From JACKNG01 sp040220855 (GTDB lineage Bacteria > Pseudomonadota > Gammaproteobacteria > Ga0077536), in NCBI GenBank assembly GCA_040220855.1, contig JAVJVZ010000083.1:1-64000 (forward strand): a stretch of 64,000 bases of DNA, given 5' to 3'. The position numbers and the translations under genes were made by a program. Within the stretch, counting starts at the first letter, position 1; each line of letters begins with the position of its first letter. The notes below the pieces were generated by a model. The model made no database searches, was not told the origin of the DNA, and saw only the letters and a list, made by a program, of their open reading frames with translations. Below are positions 36,994 through 46,852 of the stretch, one piece after another.

Positions 36994-37890
36994 TCAGCCA
37001 TAGCGGCCGGTGATGTAGTCTTCGGTCTGCTTGCGGCGCGGCGTGGTGAACAGGGTGCGTGTCTCGCCGAACTCGATCAGGTCGCCCATGTACATGAACG
37101 CAGTGTAATCCGAAACGCGCGCCGCCTGCTGCATATTGTGGGTGACGATGACGATGGTGTAGTCACGCTTGAGCTCGTAGATGAGCTCCTCGATCTTGAG
37201 CGTCGAAATCGGGTCGAGCGCCGAGGCCGGTTCGTCGAGCAGCAGCACTTCGGGCTCGATGGCGATGGCGCGCGCGATCACCAGGCGTTGCTGCTGACCG
37301 CCGGACAGGCCGAGCGCATTGTCGTGCACGCGGTCCTTGACCTCTTCCCACAGCGCGGCGCCGCGCAGTGCGCGCTCGACTGCCTTGTCGAGGACGCGAC
37401 GGCTCTTCACGCCCTGGATGCGCAGCCCGTAGGCGACGTTTTCGTAGACCGACTTCGGAAACGGGTTGGGTTTCTGGAACACCATGCCGATGCGGCGGCG
37501 CAGCTGCGCGACATTGATCGCGCGATCGTAGATGTTGTGGCCGTCGAGCAGAACCTCGCCGTTGATGCGCACGTCATCGATGAGGTCGTTCATGCGGTTG
37601 AAGCAGCGCAGCAGGGTCGACTTGCCGCAGCCGCTCGGGCCGATGAACGCGGTGACCTGCTTGGTCGGGATCAGCAGGTCGATGTCGTTCAGCGCGCGCT
37701 TTGCCCCGTAGTAGAGGTTCAGCTTGCGCACTTCGAGACAGGTCTCGTGTGCCTCGACACGGGCGCGACTGCCGCCCTCGCGGAGCGCCTGTGCCCCGAT
37801 GCCGTGCGTCAGCCCGGACTGGGCCGGCTGCTCGGCGCCTTCTGGGCTTGCTGTCATCGGTGCGGATCCGGGTTCAGGCTTCGGCTGCAT
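36994..37890 (-). CDS. pstB: PstB, phosphate ABC-transporter ATPase
   Basis: Cytoplasmic ATPase of the Pst phosphate importer, 298 residues. Walker A GPSGCGKST (84-92), signature LSGGQQQR, Walker B VLLLDEPASALD and switch THNMQQAARVSD. The first 45 residues are a variable leader, so ATG 37857 is a possible alternative start. ATG 37890 overlaps pstA by 17 bases, which favours coupling. Confidence 0.95.
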   Translation of the reverse strand: MQPKPEPGSAPMTASPEGAEQPAQSGLTHGIGAQALREGGSRARVEAHETCLEVRKLNLYYGAKRALNDIDLLIPTKQVTAFIGPSGCGKSTLLRCFNRMNDLIDDVRINGEVLLDGHNIYDRAINVAQLRRRIGMVFQKPNPFPKSVYENVAYGLRIQGVKSRRVLDKAVERALRGAALWEEVKDRVHDNALGLSGGQQQRLVIARAIAIEPEVLLLDEPASALDPISTLKIEELIYELKRDYTIVIVTHNMQQAARVSDYTAFMYMGDLIEFGETRTLFTTPRRKQTEDYITGRYG

Positions 37891-39553
37891 TGTACTTTTC
37901 CCGCAGACGGTTGCGAATGGTGATGGCTGCGAGGTTCAGGGTAATGATGATCACCACGAGCAGCAGGGAGGTGGCATAGACGAGCGGGCGCGCCGCCTCG
38001 ACGTTGGGGCTCTGGAAGCCGACGTCGTAGATGTGGAAGCCGAGGTGCATGAACTTGCGATCGAGATGCAGGAACGGGAAGTTGCCGTCGAGCGGTAGCG
38101 ACGGCGCGAGCTTCACCACGCCGACCATCATCAGCGGTGCCACTTCGCCGGCAGCGCGCGCGACGGCGAGGATGAGGCCGGTCATCATGGCCGGGGTCGC
38201 CATCGGCAGTACCGTGCGCCACAGCGTCTCGGCCTTGGTCGCGCCGAGCGCGAGGCTGCCTTCGCGGATCGAGCGCGGAATGCGCGAGAGACCTTCCTCG
38301 GTGGCCACGATCACCACCGGCACGGTCAGCAATGCGAGCGTCAACGAGGACCACAGCAGGCCGGGCGTGCCGAAGGTCGGCGCCGGCAGGGCTTCCGGGT
38401 AGAACAGCTGGTCGAGCGATCCGCCGATGAAGTAGACGAAGAAGCCGAGACCGAATACGCCATAGACCACCGACGGGACGCCGGCGAGGTTGTTGACGGC
38501 GATGCGAATGACGCGGGTCAGCGTACCCTGGGTGGCGTACTCACGCAGGTAGACCGCGGCGATGACACCGAACGGCGTCACGAACACCGACATCAGCATG
38601 ACCATCAGCACGGTGCCGAAGATGGCCGGGAACACGCCGCCCTCGGTGTTGGCCTCGCGCGGTTCGTCGCTGACGAATTCGGTCGCCTTGGCGAGGTAGT
38701 GCAGGAGCTTGTCACCGATGCCCATGGCGTTGGGCTGGAACAGCCGCACGAGTCCTGCGAACGGCAGCTCGCGCACCTCTCCGCTGCTGGTGCGCGCGAT
38801 CAGCGTATCGCGGCCGATCGACTCGTAGAGCGTGGCCAGTTCCGCTGCCAGTGCCTCGTAGCGGGCATCGAGTGCGGCACGCTCGGTGGCAATGGCGGCA
38901 CGCCGCGGATCGCCGGCCGCCGCCTCCTCGAGTTCGAGCGCGCGGGTACGCAGGCGCAGCTGCTCGAGCTGGTAGTTCACCGCGCCCATCTCGTCTTTTT
39001 CGATGTCGCGGATGCGTTGGCGCAGTTCCTCGGTGCGCGCCATGCGTGCGCGAATCTCCGGCCACGGGTCGCCGCCGGTTGCGACCGCCTGGTCGCCCTC
39101 GCGCAGGCCTTCGACGAAGCCGTAGAAGTTGCCCCACTCCTCGCGCTCGGCGACGAACACCGCCTCCGGGTAGCGGGTCTCGGCGAGATGTACGCCGGTG
39201 ACCCAGCGGAAGTCGGTGCCGGTGACGTCGCGGTTGCCGGTCTTGACCAGGTAGCGCTCGACGAACTCCTGCCCCTCCGGCACTTCGATCCCGAGGGCGC
39301 GCACGCGCGCGGCGGTGACCGTCTCGTGGTCGGCGAACTCCCCGATCACCTGCTCGCCGCTGTCCAGCGTCAGCTCGGCGACGTCCTGCGGCCAGAAGTG
39401 GCCCATGCCACGCAGCATGATGAGGGCAAGCAGGCCGACCACCATGACCAGGCTGACGCTGACGGTGCCGGCGGTCAGCCAGATCCAGGGCAGGCCGGAG
39501 CGCAGCCAGGCGCCGGTGCCGCGGTCGTGCTCGGACTTGGCGGACACGGCCAC
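37874..39553 (-). CDS. pstA: PstA, phosphate ABC-transporter permease with a large periplasmic insertion
   Basis: 559-residue permease. After a first membrane helix (about 22-48) comes a soluble segment of roughly 250 residues (50-300) with a strong coiled-coil (RTEELRQRIRDIEKDE, EEAAAGDPRRAAIATERAAL), then the usual five-helix permease core with the EAA loop in IREGSLALGATKAETLW. E. coli PstA has 296 residues; Pseudomonas-type PstA proteins are also long. By the positive-inside pattern the insert is periplasmic. Start is GTG 39553, four bases after pstC. Confidence 0.93.
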   Translation of the reverse strand: MAVSAKSEHDRGTGAWLRSGLPWIWLTAGTVSVSLVMVVGLLALIMLRGMGHFWPQDVAELTLDSGEQVIGEFADHETVTAARVRALGIEVPEGQEFVERYLVKTGNRDVTGTDFRWVTGVHLAETRYPEAVFVAEREEWGNFYGFVEGLREGDQAVATGGDPWPEIRARMARTEELRQRIRDIEKDEMGAVNYQLEQLRLRTRALELEEAAAGDPRRAAIATERAALDARYEALAAELATLYESIGRDTLIARTSSGEVRELPFAGLVRLFQPNAMGIGDKLLHYLAKATEFVSDEPREANTEGGVFPAIFGTVLMVMLMSVFVTPFGVIAAVYLREYATQGTLTRVIRIAVNNLAGVPSVVYGVFGLGFFVYFIGGSLDQLFYPEALPAPTFGTPGLLWSSLTLALLTVPVVIVATEEGLSRIPRSIREGSLALGATKAETLWRTVLPMATPAMMTGLILAVARAAGEVAPLMMVGVVKLAPSLPLDGNFPFLHLDRKFMHLGFHIYDVGFQSPNVEAARPLVYATSLLLVVIIITLNLAAITIRNRLREKYNAAEA

Positions 39554-39556
39554 GTG

Positions 39557-41812
39557 TTACAGGCTCGAGTACTTGCGCCGCAGGCGCTGGCGCACCAGCT
39601 CGGCCAGGGTATTGACCAGGAAGGTCACCATGAACAGGACCAGCGCGGCAAGGAACAACACGCGGTAGTGGGTGCTGCCGACCTCGGACTCCGGCATTTC
39701 GACGGCGATGTTGGCCGATAGCGCGCGGAAGCCCTGGAAGATGTTGAGATCCATGATCGGCGTGTTGCCGGTCGCCATGAGCACGATCATGGTCTCGCCG
39801 ACGGCGCGCCCCATGCCGATCATGACCGCCGAGAAGATACCCGGGCTCGCCGTCAGCAGCACCACGCGTACGGCGGTCTGCCACGGCGTCGCGCCGAGTG
39901 CGAGGCTGCCCATGGTCAGCGATCGTGGCACGCTGTACACGGCGTCCTCGCTGATGGTGAAGATGGTCGGGATGACGGCGAAGCCGATGGCGATACCGAC
40001 GACCAGCGAATTGCGCTGGTCATAGGTGATGTCGAAGGTGGTGTGCAGCCAGGCGGCGGCGCTGCCGTCGAAGAAGGCCACCTCGATCAGCTTGCCGAAC
40101 TCGAGGCTTGCCCACATCGCCAGGCACACCACCGGCACCAGCAGCAGTGCCTCCCAGCCGTCTGGCACGCGGTGGCGCAACGCCGCCGGCAGGCGCGGCC
40201 ACAGCCACGCCGCGAGCACCATCGCGAGCGGCAGCACGGCGACACTCAGGAACACGCCGACCAGCTCGCGCTCGATCAGCGGCGCCAGCCACAGGCCGGC
40301 GAGAAAGCCGAGGATGACCGTCGGCAGCGCCGCCATCACTTCGATCGCGGGTTTGACCACCGCACGCATCGGTGGCGACATGAAATAGGCGGTGTAGATC
40401 GCGCCGAACACCGCCAGCGGCATGGCGAACAGCATCGAGTAGAAGGTCGCCTTGAAGGTGCCGAACGTGAGCGGCATGAGGCTGAACTTGGGCTCGAAAT
40501 CGGCGCTCGCCGAGGACGACTGCCAGATGTATTCGGGCTCCTGGCGGCTCTCGTACCAGACCTTGCCCCACAGCGCCTGCCACGACACTTCGGGGTGCTC
40601 GTTCTCGATGGCGAAGGTTTCGTAGCGGCCATCGGCGTCGCTGACGATGGCGGCATGGGCACGCGGTGACATGGCGAGCGCGACGGGCGCGTCGAGCGTG
40701 ACCGGCTCGACCACCAGGCGGCGGTGCGCGGTGGTGTGGAACAGGCCCAGGTTGCCCGCCGCGTCGAGCGCGGCGAAGCCCTTGCGGAAGTGCTCGGGTG
40801 CGATGTGGGTGACGGCGGCCGGCAACGGCGCGAAGCGGCGCACCTCGGCCATGGCGTAATTGTTGTGTTCGTCGCGCACCGGGAACCATTGCGCGACTTC
40901 GCCGTGGTCGTCGCCGACCAGCAGCGAGATGCCGCCGGCGAGCAGAGCGATGGCGGTCACCCGCGCGTCTTCGCCGACCACGCTGATGCGGTCGACCAGC
41001 ACCGGCGCGGCCTTGTCGCTGATGTCGTAGAAGGTGAGCACGCCCTCGGTGGAGACCACGAAAAGCTCGCGCTGCTCGATGTCCATCACCATGTGCGCCA
41101 CGTCGCCGCCGTCGAGATCGAGCTCGCTCTTGCTCGTCTCCAGCGTCACCTCGTCGTCGAGGAAGGAGGTCTGGCGGGTCACGTTGAGCAGCAGCAGGCG
41201 ACCGTCGGTGGTGGCCGCCGCGATACTCGCCTCGTCGTCGTTGGCCTGGCCGGCGATGAGCCGCAGGCCCGCACCGCGCTTGCTGACGACGAACGCGTCC
41301 TCGCCGTAGGGGAAGCCCATGGCAGGGGTAATCTGGCGCCGGTCGTTCGGGTAACTCACCTGGTAGCGGGCCCGCGCGATGACCACGCGGCCGTCGCTGG
41401 TGCCGACGAACAGCGTGCGTTCGACGGGCGCGCCGGCGGCGACGGCGCTGGCCTCGACCCCGGCGGCCGCGAGCGGCCCGAGCAGGGTATCGGCGGCGAT
41501 CTCGTCGCCGTCGGCGAGGCGGAAGAAGCGGTAGTCGCCGCGGCGTCCGACGCTGAGCCCGATCTCGGCATACTCGTCAAGCGCGAGCAGCGCCGGGGGG
41601 CTCGTCGCGGGACTCTCGCGCAGGCCCTCGGCATGCATCGACGCGCCCGCGAAGAGCGGCAGCACGACGTAGAAAAGATAAAAGAAAATCAGCAGGATGG
41701 CGATGATCACCGAGATCCCGCCGATGCCCATCACGAGGCCGAACAGGCGATCCTTGAGGAGCCGCAGACGTTCGCGTGCGCTGCGCTCTCGCATGGCGGA
41801 GCTGTCAGTCAC
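39557..41812 (-). CDS. pstC: PstC, phosphate ABC-transporter permease with a periplasmic propeller-like insertion
   Basis: 751-residue permease from GTG 41812 (ATG 41794 is an alternative). A basic N-terminus and first membrane helix (about 24-50) are followed by about 380 periplasmic residues (55-435) built of repeated beta units, for example FVGTSDGRVVIARAR, ATTDGRLLLLNV, VSTEGVLTFYDIS and LDAAGNLGLFHTT, which look like propeller blades. The permease core with EAA loop (MGSLALGATPWQTAVR) follows. E. coli PstC has 319 residues; long forms occur in Pseudomonas. No pstS precedes it: the next gene upstream is a methyltransferase. Confidence 0.92.
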   Translation of the reverse strand: MTDSSAMRERSARERLRLLKDRLFGLVMGIGGISVIIAILLIFFYLFYVVLPLFAGASMHAEGLRESPATSPPALLALDEYAEIGLSVGRRGDYRFFRLADGDEIAADTLLGPLAAAGVEASAVAAGAPVERTLFVGTSDGRVVIARARYQVSYPNDRRQITPAMGFPYGEDAFVVSKRGAGLRLIAGQANDDEASIAAATTDGRLLLLNVTRQTSFLDDEVTLETSKSELDLDGGDVAHMVMDIEQRELFVVSTEGVLTFYDISDKAAPVLVDRISVVGEDARVTAIALLAGGISLLVGDDHGEVAQWFPVRDEHNNYAMAEVRRFAPLPAAVTHIAPEHFRKGFAALDAAGNLGLFHTTAHRRLVVEPVTLDAPVALAMSPRAHAAIVSDADGRYETFAIENEHPEVSWQALWGKVWYESRQEPEYIWQSSSASADFEPKFSLMPLTFGTFKATFYSMLFAMPLAVFGAIYTAYFMSPPMRAVVKPAIEVMAALPTVILGFLAGLWLAPLIERELVGVFLSVAVLPLAMVLAAWLWPRLPAALRHRVPDGWEALLLVPVVCLAMWASLEFGKLIEVAFFDGSAAAWLHTTFDITYDQRNSLVVGIAIGFAVIPTIFTISEDAVYSVPRSLTMGSLALGATPWQTAVRVVLLTASPGIFSAVMIGMGRAVGETMIVLMATGNTPIMDLNIFQGFRALSANIAVEMPESEVGSTHYRVLFLAALVLFMVTFLVNTLAELVRQRLRRKYSSL

Positions 41813-42026
41813 GGGCGCGGACCTGGCTGGCTCGGGGGGATGGTAGGCATCATGTGTGGTGTCGATCCGCTCGGCGCACACCCGGCGGGATACGGCGCCG
41901 CCCGTGCCGGGGCTGGCGTGCATCGGCCCGCGAGGCACGCACGGCGGACGGGCTGCAGGCAGCCGGGCCGGCATTCTGGCGGCGCCATGTTACAGGATCA
42001 AGTCGTGCGGGCATGGCCCGCGCGGC

Positions 42027-42893
42027 TCATTTCTCTGCGGCGATGTAGCAGATCCAGCCGGCGTCGGCGTCGGCGTTGGTGACCGGGGAAAATTCGCCGC
42101 TGCCCTCCTCCTCGTCCTCGTCCCAGCCCTGCCAGTAGACGGTGGTGCGGCGGAAGCCGGCTTCGACGAGAATCTCGCGGATTTCCGGCAGCGTCCACAG
42201 GCGCCACTCGTAGCTGAAGGCCTGCTTGAGCTTGGAGCCGTCGGGGAAGTGGAAATGGATATGGCAGAGCAGGGTGCCGTCGACCGGGTTGTAGGCAGCC
42301 TGGTCCCACACGTAGGTGAAGTCGTCGTGCTCGGTCTTCTCCTTGAGCTCACGGAAGGCATCGTAGCCGCCGTAGCAATCGAGAAAGAAGATGCCGTCGT
42401 CGTTGAGGGTGTCGAGCACGCGGCGGAAGTAGCGGCGCAGCAGGCGGCGTTCCTTGAGCAGCCAGTAGCTGAAATTCATCGCGAGCACGATGTCCTGCAG
42501 CGGCGTGGACGCTTCCAGGACGTCCGCGTTGACCAGCGCGATGCGCTTGCGCTGGGCCGGGGTGAGGGCGGCGACGTGGTGCGCTTCACCCCAGGCCAGC
42601 ACCTCGGTATCGAGATCGACGCCGGTCGCGTAATTGTCGCTGCGCCGCCGTACCCATTCGCAGGACGTGTTGCCGGTCCCGCAGAAATCCTCGCGCAGGT
42701 AGCGCGCGCGGCGCCCGCGCAGGCGCATGAACTCGTCGTCGACGAAGTCGATCTCGGCTTCCACGCATTGCACCGACGCCTCGTAGAGTGCGTGGCGATC
42801 GGCCTGCTCGGCCTGCGTCGGTCGCTGCTTGCCGCGGCGCCGGCTGCCTAGCGTGTCCTTGGTGTGCTTGTCGCGCTTGTGCTTCTTAACCAT
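42027..42893 (-). CDS. Class I SAM-dependent methyltransferase
   Basis: 288-residue cytoplasmic protein. The Rossmann-type SAM site is LREDFCGTGNTSCEW (the usual E/DxGxGxG form is altered) with acidic motif II VDLDTEV and motif IV VLAMNFSYW. The N-terminal 30 residues are rich in Lys and Arg (KKHKRDKHTKD), suggesting contact with nucleic acid or polyphosphate, and there is an acidic DEDEEEG run near the C-terminus. I do not know the substrate. It sits between pstC and ppk1, divergent from ppk1 by 165 bases, so its role may relate to phosphate, but only position suggests this. Confidence 0.85.
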   Translation of the reverse strand: MVKKHKRDKHTKDTLGSRRRGKQRPTQAEQADRHALYEASVQCVEAEIDFVDDEFMRLRGRRARYLREDFCGTGNTSCEWVRRRSDNYATGVDLDTEVLAWGEAHHVAALTPAQRKRIALVNADVLEASTPLQDIVLAMNFSYWLLKERRLLRRYFRRVLDTLNDDGIFFLDCYGGYDAFRELKEKTEHDDFTYVWDQAAYNPVDGTLLCHIHFHFPDGSKLKQAFSYEWRLWTLPEIREILVEAGFRRTTVYWQGWDEDEEEGSGEFSPVTNADADAGWICYIAAEK

Positions 42894-43058
42894 TTTGACC
42901 GGCCTCAGAACGCTTTCCCGGAAGCCTTGCGGTGCCCGCGAAAAGCGCGCAATGTAAACCGAATGCCCGCATGATGCACCCGGCCGCGGGCTTTGCCACA
43001 GCCGCTTCGGACGTAACCAGCCGTAACCAAGACATTCGCGCGACGACGGCGCAGCATC

Positions 43059-45134
43059 ATGGACGCAAAGACCATCGCCATCGGCGACCCCGAACTCTAC
43101 ATCAACCGCGAGCTCTCGCTGCTCGAATTCAACCGGCGCGTGCTCGAGCAGGCCAAGGATGACACCAATCCACTGCTCGAGCGGCTGCGTTTCCTGTGCA
43201 TCTCGAGTTCGAACCTCGACGAGTTCTTCGAGATCCGCGTCGCCGGGCTCAAGCAGCAGGTCGCGTTCGCGCCGGGCCAGTCGGGGGCCGACCAGATGTC
43301 GCCGGCCGAGCAGCTGCGCGCAATCAGCAGTGCCGCGCACGCGCTGGTCGCCGAGCAGTACCGGGTTCTCAACGAGGAACTCCTGCCGGCGCTGGCCGCC
43401 GAGGGCATCCGCTTCGTCAAGCGCAGCGAGTGGCACCAGCGGCAGGCGCAGTGGGTGCGGCGCTTCTTCAACCGCGAGCTGCTGCCGGTACTGAGCCCGA
43501 TCGGCCTCGACCCCTCGCACCCGTTCCCACGCATCCTCAACAAGAGCCTGAATTTCCTCGTCTCGCTCGAGGGTGTCGATGCGTTCGGCCGCAATTCCGT
43601 CATCGCCATCGTGCAGGCACCGCGGTCCCTGCCGCGCATCATCAATGTCCCCGAGCCGTACGCGAACGGCCCGCACGAGTTCGTGTTCCTGTCCTCGATC
43701 ATCCACGCGCACGTCGACGACATCTTCCCGGGCATGAAGGTGACGGGGTGCTACCAGTTCCGCGTGACCCGCAACAGCGACCTGTTCGTCGACGACGAGG
43801 AGGTGGAGGACCTGCTGCAGGCGCTCGAGGGCGAGCTGCAGCAACGCCGCTTCGGCGACGCGGTACGGCTCGAGGTCGCGAGCGAGTGCCCGCTCGAGAT
43901 GATCAGCCTGCTGACCCACGAGTTCGACCTCCTCGACCCGGATATCTACAGCTGCAACGGCCCGGTCAACCTGACCCGCCTGATGGCGGTGCCGGACATG
44001 GTCGAGCGGCCCGACCTCAAGTTCCCGGCGTTCACCCCGAGCCGGCCGCTCAGGCTCAAGCGCAATGCCGACATGTTCGAGGTCATCCGTCGCGGCGACG
44101 TGCTGCTGCACCACCCCTTCCAGTCGTTCTCGCCGATCACCGATTTCCTGTTCCAGGCCGCGCGCGACCCGGAAGTGCTCGTGATCAAGCAGACGCTCTA
44201 CCGCACCGGCCCGGACTCGGCCATCGTGCAGGCGCTGGTCGAGGCCGCGCGCGAGGGCAAGGAGGTGACCGTCGTCATCGAGCTCAAGGCCCGTTTCGAC
44301 GAGGAGGCCAACATCGAGCTGGCTACGCGCCTGCAGGAGGCGGGAGCGCACGTCGTCTACGGTATCGTCGGGCACAAGACCCACGCCAAGATGATTCTCG
44401 TGGTACGACGCGAGGGCAAGCAGCTGCGCCGTTACGTGCATCTCGGCACCGGCAACTACCACGCGCGCACCGCGCGCCAGTACACCGATTACGGCTTGTT
44501 CACCTGTGACAACACCATCGGCGTCGACGTGCAGAAGATCTTCCACCAGCTCACCGCGCCGGGGCGTGCCGGCAAGCTGAAGAAGCTGCTGCAGTCGCCG
44601 TTCACGATGCACAAGACGGTCATCGATCTGATCAATCGCGAAGCGGCGCTCGCGCGCGCCGGCAAGAGTGCACGCATCATCGCCAAGATGAATGCTCTGT
44701 CCGAGGTGAAGGTCATCGACGCCCTCTACGAGGCGTCGATGGCGGGCGTGAAAATCGATCTCATCGTTCGCGGCGTGTGCGCGCTGCGGCCTGGTTTCGA
44801 GGGCATCTCGGACAACATCCGCGTGCGCTCCATCGTCGGCCGCTTTCTCGAGCACACGCGGGTGTTCTACTTCGCCAACGACGGCTCGCCCGAAATCTAC
44901 CTCTCCTCGGCCGATTGGATGGGGCGCAACTTCTTCAATCGCGTCGAGACCGCCTTCCTGGTCGAAGACAAGCGGCTGCACCAGCGCATCATGAAGGAAT
45001 GCCTGAACAATTATCTTGCCGACAACACGCGCGCCTGGGCGCTGCGCAGCGACGGCACTTATGCGCGGGTCAAGCCGGGCGCGGCGCGCGCACGCGACGC
45101 CCAGCAGCACCTGCTCGACGCGCTGGCCGGCTGA
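43059..45134 (+). CDS. ppk1: Ppk1, polyphosphate kinase
   Basis: Makes polyphosphate reversibly from ATP. 691 residues with the N domain (YINRELSLLEFNRRVLEQA), head domain and two PLD-like catalytic domains. The autophosphorylated histidine is H461 in YVHLGTGNYHARTA, equal to H435 of E. coli, and H599 in RFLEHTRVFYF corresponds to the second essential histidine. Tail-to-tail with ppx, 12 bases apart. Confidence 0.97.
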   Translation: MDAKTIAIGDPELYINRELSLLEFNRRVLEQAKDDTNPLLERLRFLCISSSNLDEFFEIRVAGLKQQVAFAPGQSGADQMSPAEQLRAISSAAHALVAEQYRVLNEELLPALAAEGIRFVKRSEWHQRQAQWVRRFFNRELLPVLSPIGLDPSHPFPRILNKSLNFLVSLEGVDAFGRNSVIAIVQAPRSLPRIINVPEPYANGPHEFVFLSSIIHAHVDDIFPGMKVTGCYQFRVTRNSDLFVDDEEVEDLLQALEGELQQRRFGDAVRLEVASECPLEMISLLTHEFDLLDPDIYSCNGPVNLTRLMAVPDMVERPDLKFPAFTPSRPLRLKRNADMFEVIRRGDVLLHHPFQSFSPITDFLFQAARDPEVLVIKQTLYRTGPDSAIVQALVEAAREGKEVTVVIELKARFDEEANIELATRLQEAGAHVVYGIVGHKTHAKMILVVRREGKQLRRYVHLGTGNYHARTARQYTDYGLFTCDNTIGVDVQKIFHQLTAPGRAGKLKKLLQSPFTMHKTVIDLINREAALARAGKSARIIAKMNALSEVKVIDALYEASMAGVKIDLIVRGVCALRPGFEGISDNIRVRSIVGRFLEHTRVFYFANDGSPEIYLSSADWMGRNFFNRVETAFLVEDKRLHQRIMKECLNNYLADNTRAWALRSDGTYARVKPGAARARDAQQHLLDALAG

Positions 45135-45146
45135 GGCGCGTGACCC

Positions 45147-46652
45147 TCACTTGAGCTTGAGCTTGAACCCGGCAGCCTTGAGGTAGGCGGCTTCGGACTC
45201 GAGATCGGCGCGCGTCAACGGGTGCGCGTCGAGCCATTGCGGCGGAAAGCCGAGCTTGAGCGTGTTGCCATCGGCGACGAGCGAGAGGCCCGGCAGCGCC
45301 TCCGCGCTGCGCCGACGGTGCAGCATGCAGGCCAGCCGCAACAGGATGCACAGCCTCAGGATCGACTTCTCGAGCTCCGCCGGCAGGCGGCTGAAAGTCG
45401 TTACCGGGAGCTTGCGGCGATGCCCGCGCACCAGCGCCGCGAGACGCTGCTGTTCGCCGCGTGCGAAGCCCGGCAGGTCGAGATTGGTCAGCAGGTACTC
45501 GCCGTGCTTCTGGTACTGGCTGTGCGACACGCTGAGCCCGATCTCGTGGAGGCTGGCGGCCCAGCTGAGCAGGCGGCGGTGATCCTCGCCGGCGAGACCC
45601 CACGAGGCCTGCACCTGTTCGAGCAGGCCGAGTGCCGTCGCGCGCACCCGCTCACTCTGTGCGAAATCGAGCTGGTAGCGCATCACGAGCCCGTTGACGG
45701 TGCGCTCGCGCACGTCCTCGCGATGGATGCGCCCGAGCTGGTCGTAGAGCAGGCCTTCGCGCAAGGCACTCTGCGAGACCCGCATGCGTTCGACGCCGAG
45801 CGCTTCGAAGGCGGCCGCGAGGATGGCGACGCCGCCCGGCAGCACCGGGCGGCGCTCGTCGGACAGCCCGGTCAGGCTGAGCTTGTCGACGTGGCCGGCA
45901 TCGAGCATGGCCTGTTTCAGCCGGGCCAGGCTCTGCGGCGTGATGCCCTCGCGGCTCCAGCCTTGGGCGAGCACGATCTCGCGCACGGCGAGAATGGTGC
46001 CGGAAGCGCCGATTGCCGACTGCCAGCCGCTCTCACGGTAGGCGAGCTCGATTGCTTCGAGTTCCTGGCGCGCGGCGATCTCGGCGGCGCGCATCGCCTT
46101 GGCGTCGATGCGACCGCTGGCGAAGAAGGCGTCCGAATGGCTCACGCAGCCCATGTGCAGGCTCTCGAGCTGCAGGGCCTCGAAGTGGCGTCCGAGGATG
46201 AATTCCGTGCTGCCGCCGCCGATGTCCATCACCAGCCTGAGCTCGGCGTCGTCCTCGAGGCCGTGCGACACGCCGAGGTAGATCAGCCGCGCCTCCTCGT
46301 GCCCGGAGATGACGTCGATCGGGTGGGCCAGCGCCGCCTCCGCGCGCGTGATGAAGTGCCACGCGTTGCGCGCCTTGCGCAAGGTGTTGGTGCCGACCAC
46401 GCGCACCGCGCCGCGCGGCAGGTCACGCACGCGCTCGCCGAACTGGGCGAGGCAGTCCATGGCGCGGGCCATGGCCTTCTCGCTGATGTTGTTGTCGGCA
46501 TCGAGCCCGGCCGCAAGGCGCACCGTGGCGCGCATCCGATCGAGCACGCGGAAACCCTGTTCAGTCGGCTCGGCGACGATCATGTGGAAACTGTTCGAGC
46601 CGAGGTCGACCGCCGCGAGGGTGCGTGGCGCGCCGTGCTGGGAATCGGACAT
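45147..46652 (-). CDS. ppx: Ppx/GppA exopolyphosphatase
   Basis: Hydrolyses polyphosphate from the ends. 501 residues: actin-like ATPase fold with phosphate loops LAAVDLGSNSFHMIVAE and VMDIGGGSTEFILG, then an HD-like helical half (about 310-500) with SWAASLHEIGLSVSHSQYQKH. The ppk-ppx pairing and length favour Ppx over GppA, though pppGpp hydrolysis is possible in the family. Opposite strand to ppk1, so the two are separately controlled. Confidence 0.93.
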   Translation of the reverse strand: MSDSQHGAPRTLAAVDLGSNSFHMIVAEPTEQGFRVLDRMRATVRLAAGLDADNNISEKAMARAMDCLAQFGERVRDLPRGAVRVVGTNTLRKARNAWHFITRAEAALAHPIDVISGHEEARLIYLGVSHGLEDDAELRLVMDIGGGSTEFILGRHFEALQLESLHMGCVSHSDAFFASGRIDAKAMRAAEIAARQELEAIELAYRESGWQSAIGASGTILAVREIVLAQGWSREGITPQSLARLKQAMLDAGHVDKLSLTGLSDERRPVLPGGVAILAAAFEALGVERMRVSQSALREGLLYDQLGRIHREDVRERTVNGLVMRYQLDFAQSERVRATALGLLEQVQASWGLAGEDHRRLLSWAASLHEIGLSVSHSQYQKHGEYLLTNLDLPGFARGEQQRLAALVRGHRRKLPVTTFSRLPAELEKSILRLCILLRLACMLHRRRSAEALPGLSLVADGNTLKLGFPPQWLDAHPLTRADLESEAAYLKAAGFKLKLK

Positions 46653-46813
46653 GGTGACCTGTGCTGCGTGTTGCGGTGCCGGCTGCGCCGCACGCGCCAG
46701 CGGGCGTCCGGCCTGTGGTGAGTGTAGCGGCTGGGGCGACGCGCCGTGGCGTGACCGTCTTGCGCCGGATCAAGTGGGGCCGTCGTGCCCGCCGCCCCTG
46801 GCCCGGCGCGAAT

Positions 46814-46819
46814 TATACT
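46814..46819 (+). promoter_or_regulatory. Candidate -10 box of the rhodanese gene
   Basis: TATACT in a GC-rich divergent gap, 34 bases before the ATG. No clear -35 hexamer. Confidence 0.4.
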
Positions 46820-46852
46820 GGCCGTGTGCCACTTGCCGAGGGAGCTTCTGCC

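Noticed and set aside
41813..42026. Possible short pstS or small gene between the methyltransferase and pstC
   Set aside because: Only about 210 bases, no periplasmic-binding motif and no start/ribosome site combination.
42894..45110. Upstream extension of the methyltransferase frame across ppk1
   Set aside because: Antisense to ppk1; the conserved methyltransferase begins at 42893.
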